Under the pieces are notes generated by a model. It did no database searches. It had not been told where the DNA came from and saw only the letters and a list, made by a program, of their open reading frames with translations. From Prolixibacteraceae bacterium (lineage in GTDB: Bacteria; Bacteroidota; Bacteroidia; Bacteroidales; Prolixibacteraceae), in NCBI GenBank assembly GCA_028282705.1, contig JANQHI010000080.1, positions 39,451-103,450 on the forward strand: a stretch of DNA of 64,000 nt, read 5' to 3'. A program made the translations under genes and the position numbers. This document shows, in pieces, positions 17,660 through 26,700 of the stretch (its first letter is position 1; each line of letters begins with the position of its first letter).

Positions 17660-17677
17660 TTACATAAGATTATGTAA
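17660..17677. promoter_or_regulatory. Perfect 8-2-8 inverted repeat upstream of the HEAT-like gene
   Basis: TTACATAA-GA-TTATGTAA is an exact inverted repeat 85 bp before the start of the next gene. There is no T-run, so it is not a terminator for the pseudouridine synthase gene; a dimeric regulator site is the simplest reading. The regulator is unknown. Confidence 0.35.
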
Positions 17678-17762
17678 AAAGATACCTTGATTCTTTCAGG
17701 ACAATAATATACTAGCTCATTGCTTTTCGCGTTGATAATTAAAAGCTATAAACCAAACAATA

Positions 17763-18161
17763 ATGAAAACAATACAGACAACCAAAAAAAGATTCAATAC
17801 TTATAAGATCTTTATAATTGCCACTACCACAGTGGTGGTGGTTATGGCTTGTTCATTTATTGGCTTAAAAGTTTGGATAAAGTCAGAGGCTAAGTCTGTG
17901 GCTAAACATGCTGTTGAAGTTTTTCAGATTGGGCAAACAGAATCTATGGTTGCCATGCTTGAATCAGGTAATGCCACATTAAATGAAAAAAACAAGGTGG
18001 TTTGGGCACTAGGTGTTCTAAAAGACAGAGATGCACTGGAAAAGCTGGAATCAATGGTAACCCATAAAGAGTGTAACCACAATGAGGCTCTCTGCCAATA
18101 TGAATTAAACAAGGCTATATCAAAAATTAAAGGTGGGTGTTGCCCCAAGGATAAGTATTAG
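17763..18161 (+). CDS. Membrane-anchored small HEAT-repeat-like protein
   Basis: A 132-residue protein of unknown role. An N-terminal membrane helix (IFIIATTTVVVVMACSFIGLKVW, about residues 16-38) is followed by a soluble region. Its pattern VVWALGVLKDRDALEKLESMV resembles one HEAT/PBS-lyase repeat and is followed by a second helix pair. The cysteines in KECNHNEALCQYEL and GGCCPKDKY could form disulfides or bind metal. It stands alone between the pseudouridine synthase and the DUF1460 lipoprotein. Confidence 0.6.
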   Translation: MKTIQTTKKRFNTYKIFIIATTTVVVVMACSFIGLKVWIKSEAKSVAKHAVEVFQIGQTESMVAMLESGNATLNEKNKVVWALGVLKDRDALEKLESMVTHKECNHNEALCQYELNKAISKIKGGCCPKDKY

Positions 18162-18255
18162 TGCCAATAAAACCTTAGCTACCTGATTTACTTAACCATT
18201 TTATCTCACTTGCACTGTTACTTACAATTTGTACATTTATAGAAATTTGAATGGC

Positions 18256-19125
18256 ATGCATAAATCCTACCTATACATATTACTTTTATTCCTGGCAATA
18301 GGATGCACTATACAACAAAAAAAAGATGGGTTGGATGAAAATAACATTGTTTTCCTGCCTGAAGATAAACAGGTTGCCAACCAACTATTTGAAATATTTA
18401 ATGGTCAGGAAGATACTGATATATCAGTCCTCATGGTAAAAGTGGGCATCTATTTTTCAGGGTCACCTTATGTAAGCCACACTTTGGAAGTAGGAGACAC
18501 TGAAAAACTGGTGGTAAATTTACGCGAATTTGATTGTAACACCTTTGCTGAGAACTGCCTGGCTTTAAGCAAAACCATCCAGGAAAAAAAGCCCTCTTTT
18601 GAACATTTTATTAAGGAATTGCAACACATGCGTTACCACAATGGGGTTATTAATGGTTATCCTTCAAGGCTGCATTATTTTAGTGACTGGATACATAAAA
18701 ACCACCTGAAAAAGGTAGTTAAAAACGTCACTCCTGAGATATCTGCAACCAGTTACCCCAACCAGGTTAACTTTATGAGTACACACCCTGAAAGCTACAA
18801 ACAACTAAAAAATAACCAGGCTTTTATTGAGGAGATAAGCAAGCAGGAACAGGAAATATCGGCAAATGAATTTTATTATATCCCAAAAGAAAAGATAGAA
18901 GGATTAGAAGAAAAACTTCAGGATGGTGACATTGTTGGGATTACTACAAACATTAAAGGGTTGGATATTTCACATGTGGGTATCATTATTAAAAAATCAG
19001 GAAGGGCACACCTATTGCATGCTTCATCAACCAAAGAAAAAGTTGTAATAACAGAAAACCCATTGGCTGATTACCTGATGGGGCAGAAACATACTACTGG
19101 GATTATGTTAGCCAGGCCTATATAG
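18256..19125 (+). CDS. DUF1460 lipoprotein, NlpC/P60-like putative amidase
   Basis: About 289 residues from the ATG at 18256, which gives a lipoprotein signal (YLYILLLFLAIGC); the frame is open from 18229. DUF1460 proteins are papain-fold (NlpC/P60-like) cell-wall amidases or peptidases. The catalytic Cys is probably in LREFDCNTFAENCLAL, the conserved YFSDWI block follows, and the His is in GLDISHVGIII. The preceding GDIVGITT is typical of NlpC/P60 folds. It probably acts on peptidoglycan fragments at the outer membrane or in the periplasm. No linked genes suggest a specific pathway. Confidence 0.78.
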   Translation: MHKSYLYILLLFLAIGCTIQQKKDGLDENNIVFLPEDKQVANQLFEIFNGQEDTDISVLMVKVGIYFSGSPYVSHTLEVGDTEKLVVNLREFDCNTFAENCLALSKTIQEKKPSFEHFIKELQHMRYHNGVINGYPSRLHYFSDWIHKNHLKKVVKNVTPEISATSYPNQVNFMSTHPESYKQLKNNQAFIEEISKQEQEISANEFYYIPKEKIEGLEEKLQDGDIVGITTNIKGLDISHVGIIIKKSGRAHLLHASSTKEKVVITENPLADYLMGQKHTTGIMLARPI

Positions 19126-19272
19126 TTTTATCATTTATTAGTACAATTGGTTCTATCACTTCCCCATAAAAATTAAGCAGGTGGTTCTCAATATTGTTGG
19201 GACTTTAGCCTGAATGACGGAATTTTGACAGTCTCGCTCAGAGACAATAGTTTGTAACACGTTAATTTGCAG

Positions 19273-20079
19273 CTAATTTAGCTGGTCTTTTAGCCATTTT
19301 GGGCGGTTTGTGGTAATTGCTTCTACCCCTAGCCCTATTAGCCTTTTAGCTTCTTTCGAGTCATCAACAGTCCATGACAGTACTTTCAGGTTATGCTGTT
19401 TTGCCAGCTCCATCATTTCACTGTCAATGATCTTATAATCAAGGTTGATCCCTTCCAACCCAGCATTAGCTACTTTTTTTATGTTCTTCTTTACACCTGA
19501 TTTTGAGCTGCTTAACCAATAGCATTCATTATTGGGGAATTCGTTTTTTATTTCAATAATCTCTTTCAACCCAAAACAGATAAATACCAGTTGGCTTTTC
19601 TTCCCTGTTTTCTCAACTTCACTGACAAGATAAGGGACAATTTCCTTCCCACATTTTATTTCAACAACCAGTTCACGCCCATCAGGAATTAGTTTGACCA
19701 GGTCTTTTAAAAATGGAATTTTCTCCCCCTTAAACTCGTTGCCTTTATGCGAACCTGCATCCAGGTCACGCAACAACATGGATGGGGTTTTTGCAATAGC
19801 CAAGTTCTTCCCTAAGCAGGTTTTTGCAGTTGTTTTATCATGAATAGCCATGATCCTGTGGTCAAATGTGAGATGGACGTCAACCTCAACAGCATCAGCC
19901 CCCAGTTCCCAACCCAATTTAGCTGCAACAGCAGTATTTTCAGGAGCCAGGTAAGAAGCCCCCCTGTGTGCTATAATCTTTACCTGCGCTACCCCTTGCC
20001 CTGCTATTACCAACAAGGCTAATAAAAACAACCTCCTTTTTAATTTATTTGCCTGCCTGGTAAGTTTTATTTTTTCCAT
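19273..20079 (-). CDS. Glycerophosphodiester phosphodiesterase
   Basis: A 268-residue exported GDPD-family TIM barrel that hydrolyses glycerophosphodiesters to glycerol-3-phosphate and an alcohol. It has a signal peptide (about residues 14-31, RLFLLALLVIAGQGVAQ). The catalytic motifs are IIAHRGASYLAPENT (His and Glu), DAVEVDVHLT (metal Glu/Asp) and AIHD (second His). ELVVEIK and LSWTVDD are also family-typical. It is convergent with the DUF1460 gene and lies next to two lysophospholipid-type acyltransferases, fitting envelope lipid turnover. Confidence 0.9.
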   Translation of the reverse strand: MEKIKLTRQANKLKRRLFLLALLVIAGQGVAQVKIIAHRGASYLAPENTAVAAKLGWELGADAVEVDVHLTFDHRIMAIHDKTTAKTCLGKNLAIAKTPSMLLRDLDAGSHKGNEFKGEKIPFLKDLVKLIPDGRELVVEIKCGKEIVPYLVSEVEKTGKKSQLVFICFGLKEIIEIKNEFPNNECYWLSSSKSGVKKNIKKVANAGLEGINLDYKIIDSEMMELAKQHNLKVLSWTVDDSKEAKRLIGLGVEAITTNRPKWLKDQLN

Positions 20080-20203
20080 TGCCCACTGTTTCTCTACATC
20101 TTTTCAACAGAAATATTGTTTCATATTTATTGAAATGTAAAAATAAATTCTTTATAGAAACTTGAAACCTTTTTTAACCTTAATTCCAGTTTAGATGAAG
20201 ATA

Positions 20204-20236
20204 TTTATCTTGTATGCACTAAATTAATTAGTTTTG
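20204..20236 (+). promoter_or_regulatory. Bacteroidota-type promoter for the acyltransferase pair
   Basis: TAGTTTTG at 20229-20236 matches the -7 consensus TAnnTTTG. TTTA at 20204-20207 (consensus TTTG) sits 21 bp upstream. The predicted start is close to the ATG at 20251, giving a very short leader. Confidence 0.45.
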
Positions 20237-20250
20237 CAGTTCAATGTATC

Positions 20251-21177
20251 ATGTTTAAGCTTCAAAACATATCTTCAACTGTGGGCATAACCCTGCTAAA
20301 AGGCATAGGCAAGTTATCTTTCAGGTGGCTTTATTTGCTTGCTGATGTATTGTTTTTTTTTATTTACCATGTTGCAGGTTACCGCAAAAAAGTGGTGTCT
20401 CAAAACCTTAAAAACTCTTTTCCTGAGAAAAGTTTAGAAGAAATCGGGAACATTGAAAAAAAGTTTTATAAACACCTTTGTGACGTTTTTGTTGAATCAG
20501 TTTCAAGGTTTAAACCAGGGGTAGATGATTACCACAATAGGGTTAACTTATCAGAAATAGAAATGTTGAACCAGTTTTATGAAAAAGGGAAAAGTGTTTT
20601 TTTACTTTCATGCCATTATGGGAACTGGGAATGGGTAAAATTATTTGCTACCTCCACAAAACATACAATCTTTTTGGTATACAACCCACAAAGAAACCTA
20701 AAGTATGATGCCTACCTTAATTCCTTAAGGGCAGAATATGGGGCAAAACTGGTTCCAACCAAAAGGATTTATAAACGCCTGCTTGGAACAAAAAAAACTG
20801 GAGAACTAACCCTAACCCTTTTGTTGGGGGATCAAACCCCAAAAGCTAACAGTAAATTCTGGACAGTGTTCCTGAACCAGGAAACTGCTTATTTCCCGGG
20901 ACCAGGTAAACTATCTGTGCAGCACCCTGAACAGCCTTTGTTATTCTATTATATGGATAAAATAGGCAGGGGAAAATATAAGGTAAAGGTTGAAGTACTG
21001 ATTGAAGACCCATCAAAATGTACCAAAGAAGAAATTTTATATATTTATTCAAACAGGGTTGAAAAGCTTGTTAAAGAAAAGCCTGAATATTATTTGTGGT
21101 CACACAGGAGGTGGAAACATAAAAAGCCTGGATCAACAAAGATTTACCAACCTAAAGTGAAAGAACAAGATGCTTGA
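20251..21177 (+). CDS. LpxL/HtrB-like lipid A acyltransferase, copy 1
   Basis: A 308-residue inner-membrane lysophospholipid-acyltransferase-fold enzyme, probably adding a secondary acyl chain to lipid A or acylating another envelope lipid. It has an N-terminal membrane helix (FRWLYLLADVLFFFIYHVAG), the HX4E catalytic motif in SCHYGNWEW, the LGDQTP block and the C-terminal PEYYLWSHRRWKHK shared with the next gene. It overlaps the next gene by 8 bp, so the two are translationally coupled. The substrates cannot be told from sequence. Confidence 0.85.
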   Translation: MFKLQNISSTVGITLLKGIGKLSFRWLYLLADVLFFFIYHVAGYRKKVVSQNLKNSFPEKSLEEIGNIEKKFYKHLCDVFVESVSRFKPGVDDYHNRVNLSEIEMLNQFYEKGKSVFLLSCHYGNWEWVKLFATSTKHTIFLVYNPQRNLKYDAYLNSLRAEYGAKLVPTKRIYKRLLGTKKTGELTLTLLLGDQTPKANSKFWTVFLNQETAYFPGPGKLSVQHPEQPLLFYYMDKIGRGKYKVKVEVLIEDPSKCTKEEILYIYSNRVEKLVKEKPEYYLWSHRRWKHKKPGSTKIYQPKVKEQDA

Positions 21178-22093
21178 TGAAAGATACCATGAAACTACAT
21201 TAAAGAAAATCATTAACTGGATTTCTGTAACCATTTTAAAGCTAATGTCTTATTTGCCTTTCTGGATTATGTATGTTCTTTCAGATATTGCTTTTGTTTT
21301 GTTGGCCTATGTCTTTAAATACAGGGATCGTGTGATCTCTACCAACCTGAAAAATTCATTCCCTGAAAAAACAGAGAAGGAAATTAAAGAAATAGCCACT
21401 AAATTTTACAGGCACTTTTGTGATATGACTGTTGAAACCCTCAAAGCTTATAGCATGACTGAGAAGCAATTCAAAAAAAGGATCAGGTTTTGCGACCTGG
21501 AAGATTTTGACAGGTGTTATGAGCAAGGAAAAAGTGTCATCATTATGGGAATGCACTACAATAACTGGGAATGGAGCAGTGCCGGCCAACTGGCTACAAA
21601 ACTTCAGATATTGATGATCTATAACCCAATCAGGGGAAATCAGGCTTTTGAAAATTTTTTACTAAAAATGCGCGGGAAATGGGGAGCACAATCTGTACCA
21701 GTACACAAATCCGCCCGCCTGACAATTAATTTTCACAAAAGTGGTATCCCCTCTGCTTTGTGGTTAGCTTCAGACCAAACACCTCCTGAAAATACAAAAT
21801 TCTGGACTTTGTTTTTAAACCAGGAAACACCATATTTTTCAGGTCCCGAAAAAATTGCTGCACGTTCAAACCAGCCAGTGTTTTTACATCACACCAAAAA
21901 GATAAAACGTGGGTGCTATGAGGTCAGGTTTTACAAATTATTTGAAAAACCAGGTAAGGTTGATGACAAAGAAATTTTACTGGCTTATTCAAGGAAGATG
22001 GAAGAGATCATCAGGGAAACACCTGAATATTATTTATGGTCACATAGGAGGTGGAAACATAAAAGGCCAGAGAATATTCCATTAACTACATAA
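21170..22093 (+). CDS. LpxL/HtrB-like lipid A acyltransferase, copy 2
   Basis: A 307-residue paralogue of the preceding gene, starting inside its last codons. The same architecture is visible: membrane helix (LPFWIMYVLSDIAFVLLAYV), catalytic HX4E in GMHYNNWEW, ASDQTP, FWTLFLNQETPYF and PEYYLWSHRRWKHK. Shared blocks run along the full length (NLKNSFPEK in both), so the pair arose by tandem duplication. Divergence around the active site (SCHYG versus GMHYN) suggests different acceptors or acyl lengths. Confidence 0.85.
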   Translation: MLDERYHETTLKKIINWISVTILKLMSYLPFWIMYVLSDIAFVLLAYVFKYRDRVISTNLKNSFPEKTEKEIKEIATKFYRHFCDMTVETLKAYSMTEKQFKKRIRFCDLEDFDRCYEQGKSVIIMGMHYNNWEWSSAGQLATKLQILMIYNPIRGNQAFENFLLKMRGKWGAQSVPVHKSARLTINFHKSGIPSALWLASDQTPPENTKFWTLFLNQETPYFSGPEKIAARSNQPVFLHHTKKIKRGCYEVRFYKLFEKPGKVDDKEILLAYSRKMEEIIRETPEYYLWSHRRWKHKRPENIPLTT

Positions 22094-22221
22094 AAAAAGG
22101 TTACCTCCAAGTAGTTAAAAATCATCAAAAATCAGTTAGTAGCTGAAGTTTAAGCAGATCATTTATATACATACTATCAGGCAACCCTTCTTTGAAAAAA
22201 CTGCACTTTATAATTTCTGCG

Positions 22222-23682
22222 TTAGGCTGTAACGAGAATTTCTTTTTCTACTTTTTTTATACTTCCCCTAAGGAAAGCATCAACATTGGCAGCTGCAATT
22301 TTACCACACTGGATGGCTGAAACCACCAGGCTGGCTCCCATTTCAACATCACCAGCTGCAAATACTTTGGGTACTGATGTTTGTTTAGCCTCATTAACTT
22401 TTACATTACCCCTGTTGTCATATTCAACGCCAAGTTCATCTAATAACCCTTTATGGACAGGTTGTGTAAACCCCATGGATAATAATACCAGGCCTACATC
22501 AACCACTTCAATAGTTCCAGGAACCTCATTCATTACCCATCTCCCATTTTCTCCTTTTGACCATTCAACAGTTACTAACTCAGCTTGCTTAACTACACCA
22601 TTTTCCCCCAACAGGCGTTTTGTATTCAGGCTCCACCTTCTTTCACAACCCTCTTTGTGTGAACTTGATGTGCGCAATGTGTTAGGCCAATATGGCCAAG
22701 GGTTTGAATCCATCCTTTTTTCAGGTGGTTTGGGAAGTATCTCAATCTGTATTACAGAAGCTGCTTTTTGGCGTATGGATGTACCCACACAGTCTGACCC
22801 TGTATCACCACCACCAATAACCAGTACATTTTTACCTTTTGCCAGTATCCTTTCTTCCTCAGGTATGACCTGCCCTGCAACCACTTTATTTTGTTGAGTA
22901 AGAAAATCCATTGCATAATGTACCCCATCCAGTTCCCTTCCTTCTACTTCAAGGTTCCTGGGTTTTTCTGCACCTATGGCCAAAACAACTGCATCATATT
23001 CTTTTAGTAATTCATCTTTAGTGATATCAATCCCAACAGTTGCGTTGGTTTTGAATTTAATCCCCTCATCTACAAACAAGTTCAGCCTCCTGTCAATTAT
23101 CCCTTTATTAAGCTTAAAATCAGGGATACCATACCTTAACAAGCCTCCAATAGCATCATTTTTTTCAAATACAGTAACCATGTGCCCTGCCCTGTTAAGG
23201 AGATCTGCTGCTGATAACCCAGCGGGCCCTGAACCAATAACTGCTACTTTTTTCCCTGTCCTGTTTTTAGGAGGGTTTGCAACAACCGCCCCTGCCTCAA
23301 ATGCTTTTTCAACAGTAGCACATTCATTTTCGCGAATGGTAACAGCTTCCTCATGGATAGCCAATACACACGACTTTTCACAAGGTGCAGGGCATACTCG
23401 CCCTGTTATTTCAGGGAAACTATTGGTTGAATGCAAAATATAATAAGCTTCTTTATAATTGGCTTTGAATAAGGAATCCTGCCATTCAGGAATTTTGCTC
23501 CCAACAGGGCATCCCCAATGGCAAAATGGGATACCACAATCCATACACCTGGATGCCTGTAATTTCCTATCCTCTTCATTCAAGGTTTGCTCTACCTCTC
23601 CATAATCGTAAATCCTCTCGTTTTTTGCACGATAACCACCCTCTTTCCTGGGTATTGTCATAAAACCTCTTGGATCTCCCAT
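22222..23682 (-). CDS. gltD: Glutamate synthase small subunit GltD
   Basis: A 486-residue FAD- and NAD(P)H-binding subunit that feeds electrons to GltB for making glutamate from glutamine and 2-oxoglutarate. The N-terminal cysteine-rich region (CMDCGIPFCHWGCP, CPAPCEKSC) carries the [4Fe-4S] sites. VAVIGSGPAGLSAADLL is the FAD Rossmann motif and VLVIGGGDTGSDC the NAD(P)H site. AAGDVEMGASLVV is the late FAD motif. It lies 31 bp downstream of gltB on the same strand, so the two form an operon in the order gltB-gltD. Confidence 0.96.
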   Translation of the reverse strand: MGDPRGFMTIPRKEGGYRAKNERIYDYGEVEQTLNEEDRKLQASRCMDCGIPFCHWGCPVGSKIPEWQDSLFKANYKEAYYILHSTNSFPEITGRVCPAPCEKSCVLAIHEEAVTIRENECATVEKAFEAGAVVANPPKNRTGKKVAVIGSGPAGLSAADLLNRAGHMVTVFEKNDAIGGLLRYGIPDFKLNKGIIDRRLNLFVDEGIKFKTNATVGIDITKDELLKEYDAVVLAIGAEKPRNLEVEGRELDGVHYAMDFLTQQNKVVAGQVIPEEERILAKGKNVLVIGGGDTGSDCVGTSIRQKAASVIQIEILPKPPEKRMDSNPWPYWPNTLRTSSSHKEGCERRWSLNTKRLLGENGVVKQAELVTVEWSKGENGRWVMNEVPGTIEVVDVGLVLLSMGFTQPVHKGLLDELGVEYDNRGNVKVNEAKQTSVPKVFAAGDVEMGASLVVSAIQCGKIAAANVDAFLRGSIKKVEKEILVTA

Positions 23683-23713
23683 ATCTTAAATCATTAAATG
23701 TTCTTAACTAGTT

Positions 23714-26700
23714 TTACTCGTGACGTGATGTTTCCTCTTCAGTCAATTGCAACTTTTTCTCCAACTCTTTTAATTTCAGTTCTTCCAATACCTTCTTATA
23801 TTCAAATGGAATAACCTTAACAAACTTAGGCAAGTACTCTTCCCAATTGGTTAATATTTTGGCTGCTAAAGAGCTTTGAGTATACAACAAATGCTTGTTG
23901 ATCATTTCCTGCAATTCATTCACATCAGCTTTATCTTCAACTTGCATTAGGTCAACCAGGCCTTTGTTGCAGTAATAGTCAAAGTCGCCATCTGCATCTA
24001 GTACATATGCAATACCTCCACTCATACCTGCAGCAAAGTTCCTTCCTGTTTTCTCCAATACAACTACCCTACCTCCTGTCATATATTCACAACAATGGTC
24101 ACCAGTTCCTTCAATCACAGCTTTTGCTCCTGAGTTCCTAACACAGAAACGTTCACCTGCCACACCTCTTATGTATGCTTCACCTCCGGTAGCACCATAA
24201 AAAGATGTGTTCCCAATAATGATATTTTGTTCTGGTTCGAATGTTGACCCATAAGGAGGAACAACAACTATTTTCCCTCCTGATAATCCTTTACCTATAT
24301 AGTCATTTGTGTCTCCTTCCAGCCTAAAGGTAATCCCTTTTGACAGGAAGGCACCAAAACTTTGTCCTGCAGTACCATGGAATGTACAGTTAATGGTATC
24401 TTCAGGCAACCCTTCTTCACCAAACTGTTTGGATACTTCGCCTGAAAGCATGGCTCCAGTTGTCCTGTCAACATTGATTATTTTATGTGATATCCATACT
24501 TTTTCACCACCCCTGATGGCTTTCCCAGCAGCTTTGATCAGGTCAAGGTCAATATGCCCTTTATTTTCCTGGGTGTTTAAATGTGTATTATGGATAGCTA
24601 CTTTTCCTGATTCTTCAGGCATATACAATAACTTGGAGAAATCAACTGTTTTCATTTTCCAGTTGATCACATCCTGGTCAACCTCCAGCATGTCAGTGCG
24701 CCCAACAATATCATCAAATCTGCGTACACCCATTTCTGCCAGGTATTCTCTGATCTCTTGTGCCACAAAACGAAAATAGTTAATGGTATATTCTGATTTC
24801 CCAATAAACCTTTTCCTTAATTTTTTATCCTGGGTGGCTATACCAGCAGGGCATGTGTTCATATGGCATTTCCTCATCATGATACACCCCAACACAATAA
24901 GTGCTGATGTTGAGAAACCAAATTCTTCACCACCCAGGCAAGCCAATGCAACTACATCACGCCCATTTTTCAACTGACCATCAACCTGAAGCTTAACCCT
25001 TCCCCTTAAGTTATTCAACACCAGTGTTTGCTGGGTTTCAGCAATACCTAGCTCCACAGGTAAGCCAGCATGTTTAATTGAACTTGCTGGGCTTGCTCCA
25101 GTTCCTCCATCACCTCCTGCAATAATAATTATGTCAGAAAAAGCTTTTGCCACTCCAGCAGCAATAGTACCTACCCCATCTTCAGCAACCAGCTTTACTG
25201 ATACCTTGGCTGTAGGGTTGGTAACTTTCAGGTCATAGATCAACTGGGCCAGGTCCTCAATGGAATAAATATCATGGTGTGGAGGAGGAGAAATCAACGT
25301 AATACCAGGAGTTGAGTTACGCGTTCTGGCAATTATTTTATTGACTTTATATCCTGGTAGCTGGCCACCTTCACCAGGTTTTGCCCCTTGTGCAATTTTT
25401 ATTTGAAGTTCATCAGCATTCACCAGGTAGTTGTTAGTTACACCAAACCTTCCTGATGCCACCTGCTTGATCTTGCTATTCCTGTTTGTCCCAAAACGTG
25501 TAGGGTCTTCTCCCCCCTCGCCTGTATTGCTCCTACCACCAATGGCATTCATGGTTATGGCTAGGGCTTCATGGGCTTCCTTACTGATTGAGCCATATGA
25601 CATGGCACCTGTGACAAAACGTTTCATTATGTTCTCAACAGGCTCAACCTCTTCAATTGGGATGGGGTTTTTCTTAAATTTGAAACAACTCCTTATGAAT
25701 GCAGGTTTCCTGTTTTGCTCGTCAACCAGTGCACTAAATTCTTTGTATTTACTATAATCATTAGTTCGGGTAGACCATTGTAATAAGCCCACAGATTCAG
25801 GATTCCATGCATGGTGCTCACCATACTTCCTCCATTCATATACACCACCACTTTCAAAACGGAAAGGTTCTGGGGTATTATCCTCTTTATAGGCTTCCTC
25901 GTGAAACATCAATGCTTCTTTATAAATCTCCTCAAAACCTATCCCATCAATTTTTGAAGCAGTACCAGTAAAATAAGTATCAATGATCTCTCTGCTGACA
26001 CCAATAGCTTCAAAAATTTGTGCCCCATGGTAACTCCTAAGAGTTGAAATCCCCATTTTTGAAAGGACTTTCAATAACCCTTTATCAACTGCTTTTATAT
26101 AATTTTTCCTTGCAACTTTGTATTCAAGTTCAATTTTTTTATCCTTCACCATATGGTCTATGGCAGCAAAGGCCAGGTATGGGTTTACAACACTTGCCCC
26201 ATACCCTAATAACAAGGCAAAGTGGTTAATTTCACGTGCTTCTGCTGTTTCAACAATAAGCCCTACTTGCATCCTTTTTTTGGCTTTAATAAGATGGTGA
26301 TGTATAGCTGAAACTGCCAATAATGAAGGGATTGGAGCGTAATCTTTTGAAACCTTCCTGTCAGTAAGGATAATATAATTCTTTTTATCATCAACTGCTT
26401 TTTCAGCCTCTTTAAGCATCTTATAAAAGGCTTCTTTAAAAGCTTCAAGCCCACCTTTTACAGGAAATACCATTGAAATGGTTTTATGGGTGAACATCTC
26501 ATCTTTGATGTCTTTAATTTTCCCAAGGTCTGTATTGGTAATAATTGGGCTTTTAAATTTTATCAGCTTACAATGCTCATGTGATTCAGTAAGTATGTTT
26601 GAATTCAGGGATCCAATATAATTGGTCAATGACATTACCAGCCCCTCACGAATTGGGTCAATGGCAGGGTTGGTCACCTGGGCAAATACCTGTTTGAAAT

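Noticed and set aside
19231..19245. GTCTC-GCTCA-GAGAC hairpin between the convergent DUF1460 and GDPD genes
   Set aside because: Only five base pairs and no T-run in either direction.
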